This document shows positions 23,743 to 32,600 of a DNA stretch of 39,235 nt, piece by piece (position 1 is the stretch's first letter; each line of letters opens with the position of its first letter). The position numbers and the translations under genes are program-made. The DNA is taken from the NCBI GenBank assembly GCA_031279205.1, contig JAITIX010000032.1:1-39235 (forward strand), in the 5' to 3' direction. This DNA is from Treponema sp. (GTDB lineage: Bacteria > Spirochaetota > Spirochaetia > Treponematales > Breznakiellaceae). The notes under the pieces were generated by a model, which made no database searches, had not been told where the DNA came from, and was given only the letters and a program-made list of their open reading frames with translations.

Positions 23743-23887
23743 CGGGGAAGAGCGGTCTCCCTGTACGGGGAAGAGCGACTTCCCTGTGCGGGGAAGAGCG
23801 GCTTCCCTGTGCGGGGAAGAGCGGCTTCCCAATGCGGGGAAGAGCGGCTTCCCTATGCGGGGAAGAGCGGCTTCCCTGTACGGGGTA
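23743..23887. repeat. 23-bp palindromic tandem array, array 3
   Basis: Six copies start every 23 bp at 23743, 23766, 23789, 23812, 23835 and 23858, with a partial copy at 23881. Each holds the hairpin GGGAAG-AGCGG-CTTCCC, with a spacer such as TGTGC or TATGC in which most substitutions fall (for example CTTCCC at one copy is TCTCCC). Since CTTCCC of one unit can also pair with GGGAAG of the next, two registers of pairing are possible. Confidence 0.92.
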
Positions 23888-23911
23888 AGGTGTGCCATAA
23901 GAGCCGATTTG

Positions 23912-23982
23912 TGCGGGGCAGAGCCCCGCAGAGGGGGTAGCGGAAAAGCCGTAGGCTTTGGAGCGAGGGGGAGACTTCCCCC
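23912..23982. repeat. Three-hairpin block inside the MITE-like element
   Basis: Three inverted repeats follow one another: TGCGGGGC-AGA-GCCCCGCA (23912-23930), AAAGCC-GTA-GGCTTT (23945-23959) and GGGGGA-GACT-TCCCCC (23967-23982). The organisation resembles repetitive extragenic palindromic blocks seen many times per genome in other bacteria; copy number here cannot be judged from one window. Confidence 0.6.
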
Positions 23983-24007
23983 TCCTTAACTTGTTGATTT
24001 GGAACAA

Positions 24008-24035
24008 GTTCACCTGAGTGTTTTTATGGTATACT
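24008..24035 (+). promoter_or_regulatory. xseA promoter with extended -10, at the start codon
   Basis: TATACT (24030-24035) is preceded by TGG, an extended -10 (TGn). A weak -35 candidate GTTCAC (24008-24013) is 16 bases upstream. Only seven bases lie between the -10 and the ATG at 24043, so transcription should begin at or next to the start codon. There is no Shine-Dalgarno. Confidence 0.55.
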
Positions 24036-24042
24036 GATTCTT

Positions 24043-25245
24043 ATGGAGACATTCTCGGTTTCGCAACTGACTGAACGCATACGCTCCAAATTGGAAGGCG
24101 CGTTTTCCCTTATCTGTGTGGAAGGGGAGCTATCTAACTGCAAGCTCTCAAGTACCGGCCACCTTTATTTTACCTTAAAAGATATAGGTGCGGCCATTTC
24201 AGCGGTAATGTTCAAGAATCGGCTTCGTTCTCTGGGTTTTGAGCTGCGCGATGGTATGCTGTTACGGGTCAGAGGGGGTGTGTCGGTCTATAATCAACGG
24301 GGAACCTATCAAATTGTGTGTGAAAGCATTGAAGTGGCGGGTTCTGGTGATATACTGGCGGTTCTTGAGAAGCGTAAACGCGACCTTGCCGCGCAGGGGC
24401 TTTTTGACATGGAACGGAAGAAGCCGATTCCTCGCTTTCCCGCCACGGTTGTGGTGATAAGTTCTCCCACTGGTGCAGCGATTCGGGATATTCTCAGCAT
24501 ACTGCGCCGTCGTGCTGAAGGTATCCGTGTCATCATTCTGCCGACGCCGGTGCAGGGTAGCGAGGCCGCGCCCATCATTGCGCGGCGTATCGAACAGGCT
24601 AATGAGTGGAATCTTGCTGATGTACTCATTGTGGGTCGGGGCGGGGGCGCGCTGGAGGATTTGCTGCCATTCTCAGAGGAAGTGGTGGTTCGTGCGGTTG
24701 CGGGCTCGGCGATTCCGGTGATAAGCGCGGTGGGGCATGAGATAGACTGGGCGCTCTGCGATTTTGCCGCTGATCTTCGCGCCCCGACTCCCTCAGCCGC
24801 TGCTGAATTAGTGAGCGAGAGTCGTGTGGAAACCCGTGAAATGATACAAGACCTTGGTATTCGGCTCACTAACGCTATGGAATCACGGCTTGAACGGGCG
24901 CATCTGCTTATAAAACCGTTCAAGTTGGCAGACCTTGAGTATTGGTTTCGCTCAATACTTCAGCCGCGGCTCTTGCGTTTTGACGATGCTAAGGAGGAGC
25001 TTATTGGCGGGCTTTCCTATCGTATACGCGACATTCGTCAGCGGCTTGAGCTTGCGGTCTTGAGCCTTGAGGCGGGCAATCCCCGCGCTATTCTTGAGCG
25101 GGGCTTCTCAATAGTCTGTAAAGAAAATGGTGAACTGGTGCGTGATGCTGGTGTAGTGAACATTGGTGAACGTCTCATCATCAGGCCCCTTGAGGGGACT
25201 ATAAGCGCGATAACGGAAGAGGTATATAACCATGAAGAATTTTGA
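24043..25245 (+). CDS. xseA: Exodeoxyribonuclease VII large subunit
   Basis: With XseB it forms exonuclease VII, which cuts single-stranded DNA to oligonucleotides from either end. The 400-residue protein starts with the OB-fold (FSVSQLTERIRSKLEGAF, then LYFTLKDIGAAISAVMFKNR), followed by the catalytic domain (FPATVVVISSPTGAAIRDIL, VLIVGRGGGALEDLLPFSE, AVGHEIDWALCDFAADLRAPTPSAAAEL), and a shortened helical stalk plus C-terminal tail (LERGFSIV). It is shorter than the E. coli enzyme because the coiled-coil stalk is brief. xseB overlaps its 3' end by 14 bp, so subunits are translated together. The mRNA may be leaderless. Confidence 0.95.
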   Translation: METFSVSQLTERIRSKLEGAFSLICVEGELSNCKLSSTGHLYFTLKDIGAAISAVMFKNRLRSLGFELRDGMLLRVRGGVSVYNQRGTYQIVCESIEVAGSGDILAVLEKRKRDLAAQGLFDMERKKPIPRFPATVVVISSPTGAAIRDILSILRRRAEGIRVIILPTPVQGSEAAPIIARRIEQANEWNLADVLIVGRGGGALEDLLPFSEEVVVRAVAGSAIPVISAVGHEIDWALCDFAADLRAPTPSAAAELVSESRVETREMIQDLGIRLTNAMESRLERAHLLIKPFKLADLEYWFRSILQPRLLRFDDAKEELIGGLSYRIRDIRQRLELAVLSLEAGNPRAILERGFSIVCKENGELVRDAGVVNIGERLIIRPLEGTISAITEEVYNHEEF

Positions 25246-25468
25246 AGAGCGATTGGAACGGCTTGAGGCGCTGGGGGAAAAGATACGTAAACCCGACATT
25301 CCATTGAATGAGGCGCTCAAAGCCTTTGAAGAGGGAATCAGGCTTGCGAGGACATTGGAGAAAGACCTTGAAAAGATAGAAAGCCGGATCGAGATACTGA
25401 TGAACGCGCCGGAAGAAAAGGCCGGGAACGCCACACCGGAGCTAGAGCTTTTTGATGAGGAGCTTTGA
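25232..25468 (+). CDS. xseB: Exodeoxyribonuclease VII small subunit
   Basis: 78 residues, two amphipathic helices that pair with the XseA stalk. The conserved core is FEERLERLEALGEKIRKPDI, then PLNEALKAFEEGIRLARTLE and KDLEKIESRIEIL, as in all XseB. It overlaps xseA by 14 bp and is followed directly by mutL, whose Shine-Dalgarno lies inside the end of this gene. Exonuclease VII is one of the exonucleases that act in mismatch repair, so the operon neighbours make functional sense. Confidence 0.93.
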   Translation: MKNFEERLERLEALGEKIRKPDIPLNEALKAFEEGIRLARTLEKDLEKIESRIEILMNAPEEKAGNATPELELFDEEL

Positions 25469-25469
25469 T

Positions 25470-27290
25470 GTGGCTCATATACAAGTTCTGCCGCCTGACG
25501 AGGCACGGAAAATAGCCGCCGGTGAGGTGATTGACCGGCCTGCCGCTCTGGTACGGGAACTCATCGACAACGCTATTGACGCGGGCGGATCTCGCATAGA
25601 ACTTTCGATTGATGGCGGGGGAAGCCGGCGCATTGAGGTTATTGACGATGGAGCTGGCATGGAGAAAGAAGACCTTGAACTGTGCTGGAGAACTCATGCC
25701 ACCAGCAAAATTCGTTCGATGGATGACCTGAAATCGGCTGAGACTCTTGGCTTTCGGGGCGAAGCTCTCGCTGCTGCTGCTGCTGTTTCTCATCTGGAAA
25801 TCCTTTCCAGCCTGGATAGCCGCGAGGCGTGGCGGCTAGAAGTGGGACCAGGTGAAGCTCTTGGCGCGAGGATCGAGCGATGCCAGCGCAAGCAAGGAAC
25901 TAGTGTTCGTGCTACAGGTCTGTTTGACACGATTCCGGCGCGCAAACGCTTCCTCAAACGCGAGTGGAGCGAAGCCAACCTCTGTCGCTTGACTTTTATT
26001 GACAAGGCGCTGGCTTTTCCGGCAATCAGCTTTCGTTTGACGCTTGATGGAAAGCTCAAAAGCGCTCTCCCTGTTGCTTCTAGTCTCAAGGAACGTTTCG
26101 CCAGTCTGCTTCTTGATTCCCAGCAAGCCGCGTATCTCCACGAGATTCACAACGCCATGACCCATTTTTCGGTGAGCATTGTGGTCGGTGGTCCTGAACT
26201 GGCGCGCCCTAATCGTTGCCAGCAATATGTCTTTGCCAATGGTCGGCGCATACAGGACTTTTCTCTGATGCAGGCGCTGGAATATGGAACTCAGGGCTGG
26301 TTTCCCAATGGCTATCATCCTGTTGGTGCGATCTTTGTGGACATTGATCCGGCGATGGCTGACTTTAATATCCATCCCGCGAAGCGTGAAGTTCGTTTTG
26401 CCGATGCCAGCACAATACATCACGCGGTTACTAGTTGTCTGCGGGACTTTATCCGCCATCGGAACCAGCAATATGCTGGGCAGATATACACTGTGCCAGA
26501 ATTGGAACATCTCTTCGCGGCAGAATCTGTGCCACAGTTTCAAAACAAGCCGAATCAAGAGAACCAGTACACCGTAGTCCAAACTTTGGCGCAGGACGCC
26601 TTGCATGACCCTCCGCCTGAATACGCGCCGCAAGCTCTGCTTGCCCGGCCTCTTACGCCGGAATTCACATCGTCTTTCGTACCGCAGACGGTGCAGGCGG
26701 CGCAAACTGAGTTTACAGTGCAAACTTCTTCGCCAGCGTTTCATTCGGGGCATGGGCTGCGCTATGTTGGTAAGGCGTTTAACATTTTCTTAATAATCGA
26801 GAAAGACAATCGCCTGTTTTTCATTGATCAGCACGCCGCTCATGAGCGGATTCTTTATGAGCAGTTCCTTGCCAGACCTGTGCCGATTCAGGAGCTGCTT
26901 GTTGCCATTCCCTTTCAGACTGAAAGCGAGGAAGATGACCTATTTTTGACCACGCGAAGAGACGCGCTAGAGCGTCTTGGCGTGGTCATTAAAATGGACT
27001 GTGGTTCGTGGCGCATAGAGGCCTTACCTGCTCACTGGAATCTCAGCGATAGCGAGACGGTTCGGACGATTCTTGATCTGAAACGGGCTGGGGCTGACCT
27101 TGCCGAGCATTGGCTTGCGACACTGGCCTGCCATCGCGCCGTGAAGGAGGGCGACGACCTTGACGAGCGCGTGGCGCTGGCGCTAGCCGAGGCAGCGCTT
27201 GCTCTTCCTGTACTCCGCTGTCCCCACGGCCGTCCAATCCTGTTTGAAATGAACCGCGATCTATTACTCCGCGCCGTCAAGCGCGTGTAA
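25470..27290 (+). CDS. mutL: DNA mismatch repair protein MutL (with endonuclease motif)
   Basis: 606 residues. The GHKL ATPase domain starts HIQVLPPDEARKIAAGEV, with Glu30 (general base) and Asn34 (Mg) in RELIDNAIDAGG and the DDGAGM and TLGFRGEAL motifs following. The C-terminal domain carries the DQHA(X)2E(X)4E endonuclease motif at ~453 (DQHAAHERILYE), plus ACHRAVK and CPHGRP, so this is a nicking MutL, as in bacteria that lack MutH. I chose GTG 25470 because GAGGAG (25457-25462) is seven bases upstream and because the protein then matches the family N-terminus; the ATG 25455 lies before that site. Together with xseAB it forms a three-gene operon. Confidence 0.95.
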   Translation: MAHIQVLPPDEARKIAAGEVIDRPAALVRELIDNAIDAGGSRIELSIDGGGSRRIEVIDDGAGMEKEDLELCWRTHATSKIRSMDDLKSAETLGFRGEALAAAAAVSHLEILSSLDSREAWRLEVGPGEALGARIERCQRKQGTSVRATGLFDTIPARKRFLKREWSEANLCRLTFIDKALAFPAISFRLTLDGKLKSALPVASSLKERFASLLLDSQQAAYLHEIHNAMTHFSVSIVVGGPELARPNRCQQYVFANGRRIQDFSLMQALEYGTQGWFPNGYHPVGAIFVDIDPAMADFNIHPAKREVRFADASTIHHAVTSCLRDFIRHRNQQYAGQIYTVPELEHLFAAESVPQFQNKPNQENQYTVVQTLAQDALHDPPPEYAPQALLARPLTPEFTSSFVPQTVQAAQTEFTVQTSSPAFHSGHGLRYVGKAFNIFLIIEKDNRLFFIDQHAAHERILYEQFLARPVPIQELLVAIPFQTESEEDDLFLTTRRDALERLGVVIKMDCGSWRIEALPAHWNLSDSETVRTILDLKRAGADLAEHWLATLACHRAVKEGDDLDERVALALAEAALALPVLRCPHGRPILFEMNRDLLLRAVKRV

Positions 27291-27304
27291 AAGAGGTAAA
27301 CAAC

Positions 27305-27329
27305 AAAAAAGCCGGCTACTACGCCGGCT
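27305..27329 (-). terminator. Intrinsic terminator of the hemerythrin transcript
   Basis: Read on the minus strand, AGCCGGC-GTAGTA-GCCGGCT is a perfect 7-bp GC-rich stem followed at once by a run of Ts (AAAAAA on the plus strand at 27305-27310). It ends transcription coming from the two hemerythrin genes; on the plus strand no T-run follows, so mutL may not use it. Confidence 0.75.
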
Positions 27330-27339
27330 CCGCACTGGT

Positions 27340-27362
27340 GTTCTGTCCGATATGGACAGAAC
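27340..27362. other. Perfect 9-bp inverted repeat, GTTCTGTCC-GATAT-GGACAGAAC
   Basis: Arms at 27340-27348 and 27354-27362 with a five-base centre, between mutL and the hemerythrin gene, just downstream of both. It could be a second terminator stem (without T-tract), or an operator-like dyad; neither is shown. Confidence 0.5.
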
Positions 27363-27377
27363 GCTAAGAACTCTTAC

Positions 27378-27818
27378 CTATGGCGATGTCAACTTTCCTG
27401 CTTTCTTGAGGTGCATGATGTAATCAGCGTACTTTTTGTCAGACATTGCTATATGGGTTAAAATCCAGTCTTTAAGGAAGCGGACGAAGGCGTTTGGCAC
27501 AAAGGAGCGTCCAGATTCAAAATTGCGGACATCTTCAAGCACCTTTTGCACAAAGGCTTCGTGCTGTTTTTTATGTTCGGCGCGTTCTGGATACTTTATC
27601 CGCTCCATCATAACTTCTTCGGTGCTAAAGTGCTCCGCGACATACTTCACCGTGCCTTTGATCGTCTCCCTGAATATATCATTTGCTGATCCATCCTGAC
27701 AGGCCACGAAAAGTGCATTGGTCAGTCGCAAGAGCTCCTTGTGCTGTGCGTCAATGCGTGGAATTCCTAAAGCATAGCGGTCTTCCCATTTAACAAACTC
27801 TTCTACAACTTCAACCAT
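27378..27818 (-). CDS. Bacteriohemerythrin
   Basis: 146 residues forming a four-helix bundle with a di-iron O2-binding site. The ligand pattern is complete: IDAQHKEL (His), [12 protein letters not shown] (His and Glu), [15 protein letters not shown] (two His), and [16 protein letters not shown] (His and Asp). The N-terminal [15 protein letters not shown] is the usual lead-in. In anaerobes and microaerophiles such proteins bind or sense oxygen or deliver it. GGAAGGAG lies four bases before ATG. The second gene of a tandem pair, 25 bp from its sibling, and followed by an intrinsic terminator. Confidence 0.93.
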   Translation of the reverse strand: MVEVVEEFVKWEDRYALGIPRIDAQHKELLRLTNALFVACQDGSANDIFRETIKGTVKYVAEHFSTEEVMMERIKYPERAEHKKQHEAFVQKVLEDVRNFESGRSFVPNAFVRFLKDWILTHIAMSDKKYADYIMHLKKAGKLTSP

Positions 27819-27843
27819 GTTCTCCTTCCTTAAAAATGCTTGT

Positions 27844-28287
27844 TTAGTAAATTTTCTCTAAAGAATTCCTTTTCTTTAGAATTTTACTATGATACACAAA
27901 ATCCATATCGTCAATGGCTATATGACTTAATATCCAATCGCGTAAGTAATGCAAGAAGCTCAGAGGAACCATTGGCTTGCCTGCTTTCATCTCTTGAGTC
28001 TCGCTCAGGAGCTTTTTGGCAAACTCATCATGCTTCGCCTTATGTTCCGCCAGATGGGAATAACCGTTTTGCGCCATAAGCTCTTCCTCAGAGCTAAAGT
28101 GTTCCTTAACATAGTCAACAAACTCGTGAACAGCTCCAAGAAAGAACTCTGTCGCCGTATCACGCCCTGCTAAACAGGCGCTATAGAGCTGATTCGTCAA
28201 CGCAAGCAACTTCTTGTGTTGAGTATCAATCATTGGTATACCTGTTTCATAACTCTTGGACCATACCACATATTCTTCATCTGCCAT
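27844..28287 (-). CDS. Bacteriohemerythrin (paralogue)
   Basis: 147 residues, the first gene of the tandem pair and clearly homologous to the next: [21 protein letters not shown] (His), [12 protein letters not shown] (His, Glu), [16 protein letters not shown] (two His) and [15 protein letters not shown] (His, Asp). All seven iron ligands are present. It differs by a longer basic C-terminal tail. GAGGT is seven bases before the ATG. Both copies are intact, so they may differ in oxygen affinity or expression. The 180-bp gap to carA must contain their promoter, which I could not pin down. Confidence 0.93.
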   Translation of the reverse strand: MADEEYVVWSKSYETGIPMIDTQHKKLLALTNQLYSACLAGRDTATEFFLGAVHEFVDYVKEHFSSEEELMAQNGYSHLAEHKAKHDEFAKKLLSETQEMKAGKPMVPLSFLHYLRDWILSHIAIDDMDFVYHSKILKKRNSLEKIY

Positions 28288-28337
28288 ATCGCTACCTCAC
28301 TTTTTATGGACACGATTTATTGATTCCATCAGTTTCA

Positions 28338-28360
28338 CCGATTTAGCAAAGCAAAATCGG
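28338..28360. other. Hairpin in the hemerythrin-carA divergent gap
   Basis: CCGATTT (28338-28344) and AAATCGG (28354-28360) form a 7-bp stem with a 9-base loop. It lies about 108 bases before the carA start and ~50 bases before the hemerythrin start. Upstream of the predicted carA promoter, so it could be an operator, or belong to the hemerythrin leader. Confidence 0.35.
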
Positions 28361-28402
28361 CTGAGAACGCTTTTCTTATTCGGAATATTCTATACCTACG
28401 TC

Positions 28403-28431
28403 TTGTTATTATTATGGTCTTATTCTATCAT
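28403..28431 (+). promoter_or_regulatory. Candidate carAB promoter
   Basis: TTGTTA (28403-28408) and TATCAT (28426-28431), spaced 17 bases, would give a ~30-base leader containing the CAGGAG Shine-Dalgarno. I saw no ARG box or pyrimidine-type attenuator in the leader. Confidence 0.4.
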
Positions 28432-28467
28432 GTTTATGATAATTGTATCAAGATGTCAGGAGCGTTT

Positions 28468-29604
28468 ATGAAAAAATATGCAGTTGCCGCAAGGCTGGTG
28501 TTAGAGGATGGGTCGGAGTATGGGGGCTGGTCGTTTGGAAAGCCGCGTTCCCAAGCCGGTGAGGTGGTGTTCACAACCGGCATGACCGGCTATCCGCAGG
28601 CGCTCTCTGACCCCAGCTTTCGGGGGCAGATACTGGTGGCAACCTATCCCTTGCAGGGAAACTACGGCGTGCCAGTCAAGCCGAAGACTGCCGAGCCATT
28701 CTTTGATGAACACGGCATACCAACACACTTTGAGTCAGACCGGATACAGGTGGCGGGCTTTGTTGTCGCCGAAGCCTGCGACGAACCCAGCCATTTCACG
28801 TCGGGTTGCAGCCTTTCAACATGGCTGGATAAGAACAATGTCCCCGGCATCTATGGCATTGACACCCGCGCCCTGACCATTCGTCTGCGAGAACACGGCG
28901 TGATGCGCGGCAAGATACTGGTTGACGGCAGCCGCGACGTAACGATTGATTCCGGCTTTGTCGTACACCCCGTCGCCGATGTATCGCCCCACAAACCCCA
29001 TGTCTACACCGTGAATGTCTCTGGCGCCGCGCGTGATGGCGTCATGCGTATCGCGCTCATTGACTGCGGGGTAAAGGCGAACATACTACGCTATTTGCTC
29101 ACACGCGGCGTCGAGATAATCCGCCTGCCGTGGAACCATGACCTCAGTGGTATTGAGTACGACGGCATCTTTCTCTCAAACGGTCCCGGCGATCCAAAGG
29201 CGTGCGGCAAGACCATTGCAACAGTACGGCGTGCCTTTGAGCGGGGTAAACCCATCTTCGGCATCTGTCTGGGTGTGCAGATCATGGCGCTGGCTGCCGG
29301 CGCAGATACCTACAAACTGCCCTACGGACACCGCGGCCAGAACCAGCCCTGTGTTGATACTGAAACCAAACGCTGCTACATCACCAGCCAGAACCACGGC
29401 TACGCGGTTCGCGGCGATACACTGCCCAAAGCCTGGGAACCATGGTTTGTCAACGCCAACGACAACACCATCGAAGGCATCAAATCCAGCAAATCGCCCT
29501 TTTCAGCAGTGCAGTTTCACCCTGAAGGCTGCCCAGGACCGCGAGACACTGAGTTCTTGATTGAGCGGTTCTTAGAACAAGTGCGTGAGGCTAAAAACCA
29601 ATAA
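28468..29604 (+). CDS. carA: Carbamoyl-phosphate synthase small subunit
   Basis: CarA hydrolyses glutamine and passes ammonia to CarB, which makes carbamoyl phosphate for arginine and pyrimidine synthesis. The 378-residue protein has the CarA N-terminal domain (GEVVFTTGMTGYPQALSDPS, FRGQILVATYPLQGNYGV) and a class I glutamine amidotransferase domain with triad Cys267 (FGICLGVQ), His351 and Glu353 (QFHPEG). The usual GICLGHQ has Val in place of the His. ATG 28468 is chosen because CAGGAG (28457-28462) is five bases away and the product begins like other CarA proteins. The carB start lies 10 bases after the stop. Confidence 0.96.
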   Translation: MKKYAVAARLVLEDGSEYGGWSFGKPRSQAGEVVFTTGMTGYPQALSDPSFRGQILVATYPLQGNYGVPVKPKTAEPFFDEHGIPTHFESDRIQVAGFVVAEACDEPSHFTSGCSLSTWLDKNNVPGIYGIDTRALTIRLREHGVMRGKILVDGSRDVTIDSGFVVHPVADVSPHKPHVYTVNVSGAARDGVMRIALIDCGVKANILRYLLTRGVEIIRLPWNHDLSGIEYDGIFLSNGPGDPKACGKTIATVRRAFERGKPIFGICLGVQIMALAAGADTYKLPYGHRGQNQPCVDTETKRCYITSQNHGYAVRGDTLPKAWEPWFVNANDNTIEGIKSSKSPFSAVQFHPEGCPGPRDTEFLIERFLEQVREAKNQ

Positions 29605-29614
29605 GGAAATCACT

Positions 29615-32600
29615 ATGACAATAACAAAAGTTCTCGTACTTGGCTCAGGAGGCCTGAAAATCGGGCAAGCCGGTGAGTTCGACTACTCCGGTTCTCAGGC
29701 ACTCAAGGCTCTGCGGGAGGAAGGTATCAAAACCATCCTCATTAACCCCAACATCGCCACAATACAAACCAGTGAAGGTATGGCTGACGCCACGTATTTC
29801 CTGCCAGTAACGCCAGAGTATGTGCGCCAAGTTATTGAAAAGGAATTGCCCGACGGGTTGCTCCTGTCATTCGGGGGACAGACCGCGCTTAACTGTGGCG
29901 TGGCGCTTAGTCGAGAAGGCGTACTGTACAAGTATGGCGTCAAGGTACTGGGTACGCCGGTTAAGGCTATTGAGGATACAGAAGACCGCGAGCGTTTTGT
30001 GAACCGCCTCGCGGAAATCGGCGCAAAAACACCGCGAAGCGTCGCGGTGAGTAGCACAGAAGCCGCAGTGGAGGCGGCGGCAGCAATTGGCTATCCAGTA
30101 ATGGCGCGAGTGGCTTATGCTCTAGGCGGCGCAGGCTCAGGCATCTGCCGAAACGAGGCTGAGGTGCGGAGGCGCTGCGATCGCGCATTGGTTCAGGCGA
30201 TTGGCGTTGGCTCTCAAGTCTTAATCGAAGAATGGCTCGGCGGCTGGAAAGAAATCGAGTACGAGGTGGTGCGCGACTCCGCCGACAACTGCATCACAGT
30301 CTGTAACATGGAAAACTTTGACCCACTCGGCATACACACTGGCGAAAGCATTGTCATCGCTCCGTCTCAGACCCTCAGCGACAGCGAATATCACAAACTC
30401 CGCCGCATTGCCATCGACGTAATCCGACACTTGGGCATAGTGGGCGAGTGCAATATCCAGTACGCCCTGGACCCAGCATCGGAGGACTATCGTATCATCG
30501 AAGTAAACGCGCGTCTCTCGCGCAGTTCAGCGCTGGCGTCCAAAGCCACAGGCTACCCACTGGCGTTCGTAGCCGCGAAGTTGGCACTCGGTTACACGCT
30601 GCTTGACATTGAGAATCGCATTACCCGTGTTACCAAATCCTGCTTTGAGCCAGCCCTCGATTACTGCGTCGTTAAAGTGCCTCGCTGGGACCTCGCCAAG
30701 TTTAAGCATGTTGAAACCCGCATCGGCTCTGAGATGAAGAGCGTGGGCGAGGTTATGTCCATCGGCCGCAATTTCGAGGAGGCTCTCCAAAAAGCACTCC
30801 GCATGACCGGCATCGGCGCGCCAGGACTCGCTGATAACGATACGCTCTGTGGAGCCGGCGTGGTAAACATCAAAGACGCACTCTCAAAACCCACCGACCG
30901 CCGCATCTTTATTATCTATCGAGCGTTACGGGAAGGCTGGTCAATCAAGCGCATACACCGGCTCACGAAGATCGACCGCTGGTTCCTCGCAAAGATCGCC
31001 AATGTCGTGGAAGCAGAACAGGAGTTACGAGACTATGCAGCGGCGAATACAAGCTCCTCAGTAAACAATGGACCAGTACGCCTCAGCATTCCCCACGCGC
31101 TTATGATGAAAGCCAAACGCCTCGGCTTCTCCGACGCCCGCCTCGGCGAGTTTCTGAACATGAGCGAGATGGATATCCGTTCCCTGCGTGAGGAATACCG
31201 CATACGTCCCGCCATTAAGCAGATCGATACCCTCGCCGCCGAATATCCGGCAAAAACCAACTACCTGTACATGACCTACGCCCATAGCGGCGGCGTGAGT
31301 GGCCACGACGTAACACCAGCTGGGCGTGGAGTCATGGTGCTGGGGTCGGGTGCGTACCGCATCGGCAGCAGCGTTGAATTCGACTGGTGCTGTGTCAATG
31401 CGGTTGAGGCCGCCCGTAAACTCGGACGCTACTCGATCATGGTGAACTGCAACCCCGAAACCGTGTCCACTGACTATGATATGTGCGACCGGCTCTACTT
31501 CGAGGAACTGACGCTGGAACGCATCCTGGACATCTACGAGTGTGAGTGTCCTGACGGCATCATTCTGTCAATGGGCGGGCAAATCCCGAATAACCTCGCC
31601 ACACAGCTCTACGATTGCGGCGCACTCATCTATGGCACCAGTCCCGCGTCAATAGACATGGCTGAGGATCGCAATAAGTTTTCCGCGCTCTTGGACTCGC
31701 TCAACATTGAACAGCCTGAGTGGAAGGAACTCACCGACCTCGCCTCTGCCAAAGCCTTTGCCACTACGGTTGGCTATCCAGTGCTGATTCGCCCCAGCTA
31801 TGTACTGTCCGGCGCGGCAATGAACGTGGCGTGGGATCACGAGCGCCTTGAGCAGTTTCTGGGACTTGCAACTGACGTTTCCGCTGAACATCCGGTTGTT
31901 ATCAGCAAGTTCGTTGAGAACTCTAAGGAGATTGAGATCGATGCTGTGGCAAAACGGGGTGAAATCCTCTTCCACGCTATCACTGAACACATTGAGAACG
32001 CCGGCGTTCATTCCGGCGATGCTACAGTTGTCCTACCCGCGCAGCACCTTTACATCGAAACCATCAGAAAAATTCGCAAGATCAGTTCCCAAATCGCTCA
32101 AGCGCTTGATATAAGCGGCCCCTTTAACATTCAGTTCCTTGCCCAACGCAACCGCGTACGGGTCATTGAGTGCAACTTACGCGCCAGCCGCAGCTTCCCC
32201 TTCTGCTCAAAGGTAAGCCGGGTAAACATGATTGAGATGGCGGTTCGCGCCATGCTTGACGAAGCTGTGCAGAAAGCGCCATCGTCGGCGCTCGACCTTG
32301 AATGGGTTGGTGTCAAAGCCGCGCAGTTCAGCTATTCGCGGCTTCGCGGCGCAGACCCGGTTTCCGGCGTGGAAATGGCAAGCACCGGCGAAGTCGGCTG
32401 TATCGGCACAGACCTTCACGACGCCTTCCTCAAAGCCATGCTGTCAGTCGGCTATCGCCTGCCGCGTAAACGCATCCTCCTTTCCACTGGCCCCATGGAA
32501 GACAAGCTCGACTTTCTCGATTCCGCGAAAAAGCTCACGCGCATGGGTTGCGAACTTGTTGCCTCACGCGGCACTGCCAAGTTCCTGTCCAGTAACGGCA

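Larger units (their letters stand above)
23685..23997. mobile_element. MITE-like element with 12-bp terminal inverted repeats
   Basis: TCAACAAGTTAA at 23685-23696 and its exact inverse complement TTAACTTGTTGA at 23986-23997 bound 313 bp. Inside are a 23-bp palindrome array (23743-23887) and a block of three hairpins (23912-23982). No transposase is encoded, and no reading frame within is convincing. I do not see a clear target-site duplication outside the repeats. Size, terminal inverted repeats, intergenic site and internal palindromes fit a non-autonomous miniature inverted-repeat element. It lies in the divergent gap between the DUF5312-like gene and xseA, ending 33 bp before the xseA -10 box. 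Confidence 0.6.

Noticed and set aside
23590-24013. Minus-strand frames with repeats like EAALPRIGKPLFPAQG
   Set aside because: They are translations of the 23-bp palindrome array within the TIR element; no start signals, and the frame depends on 69-bp periodicity.
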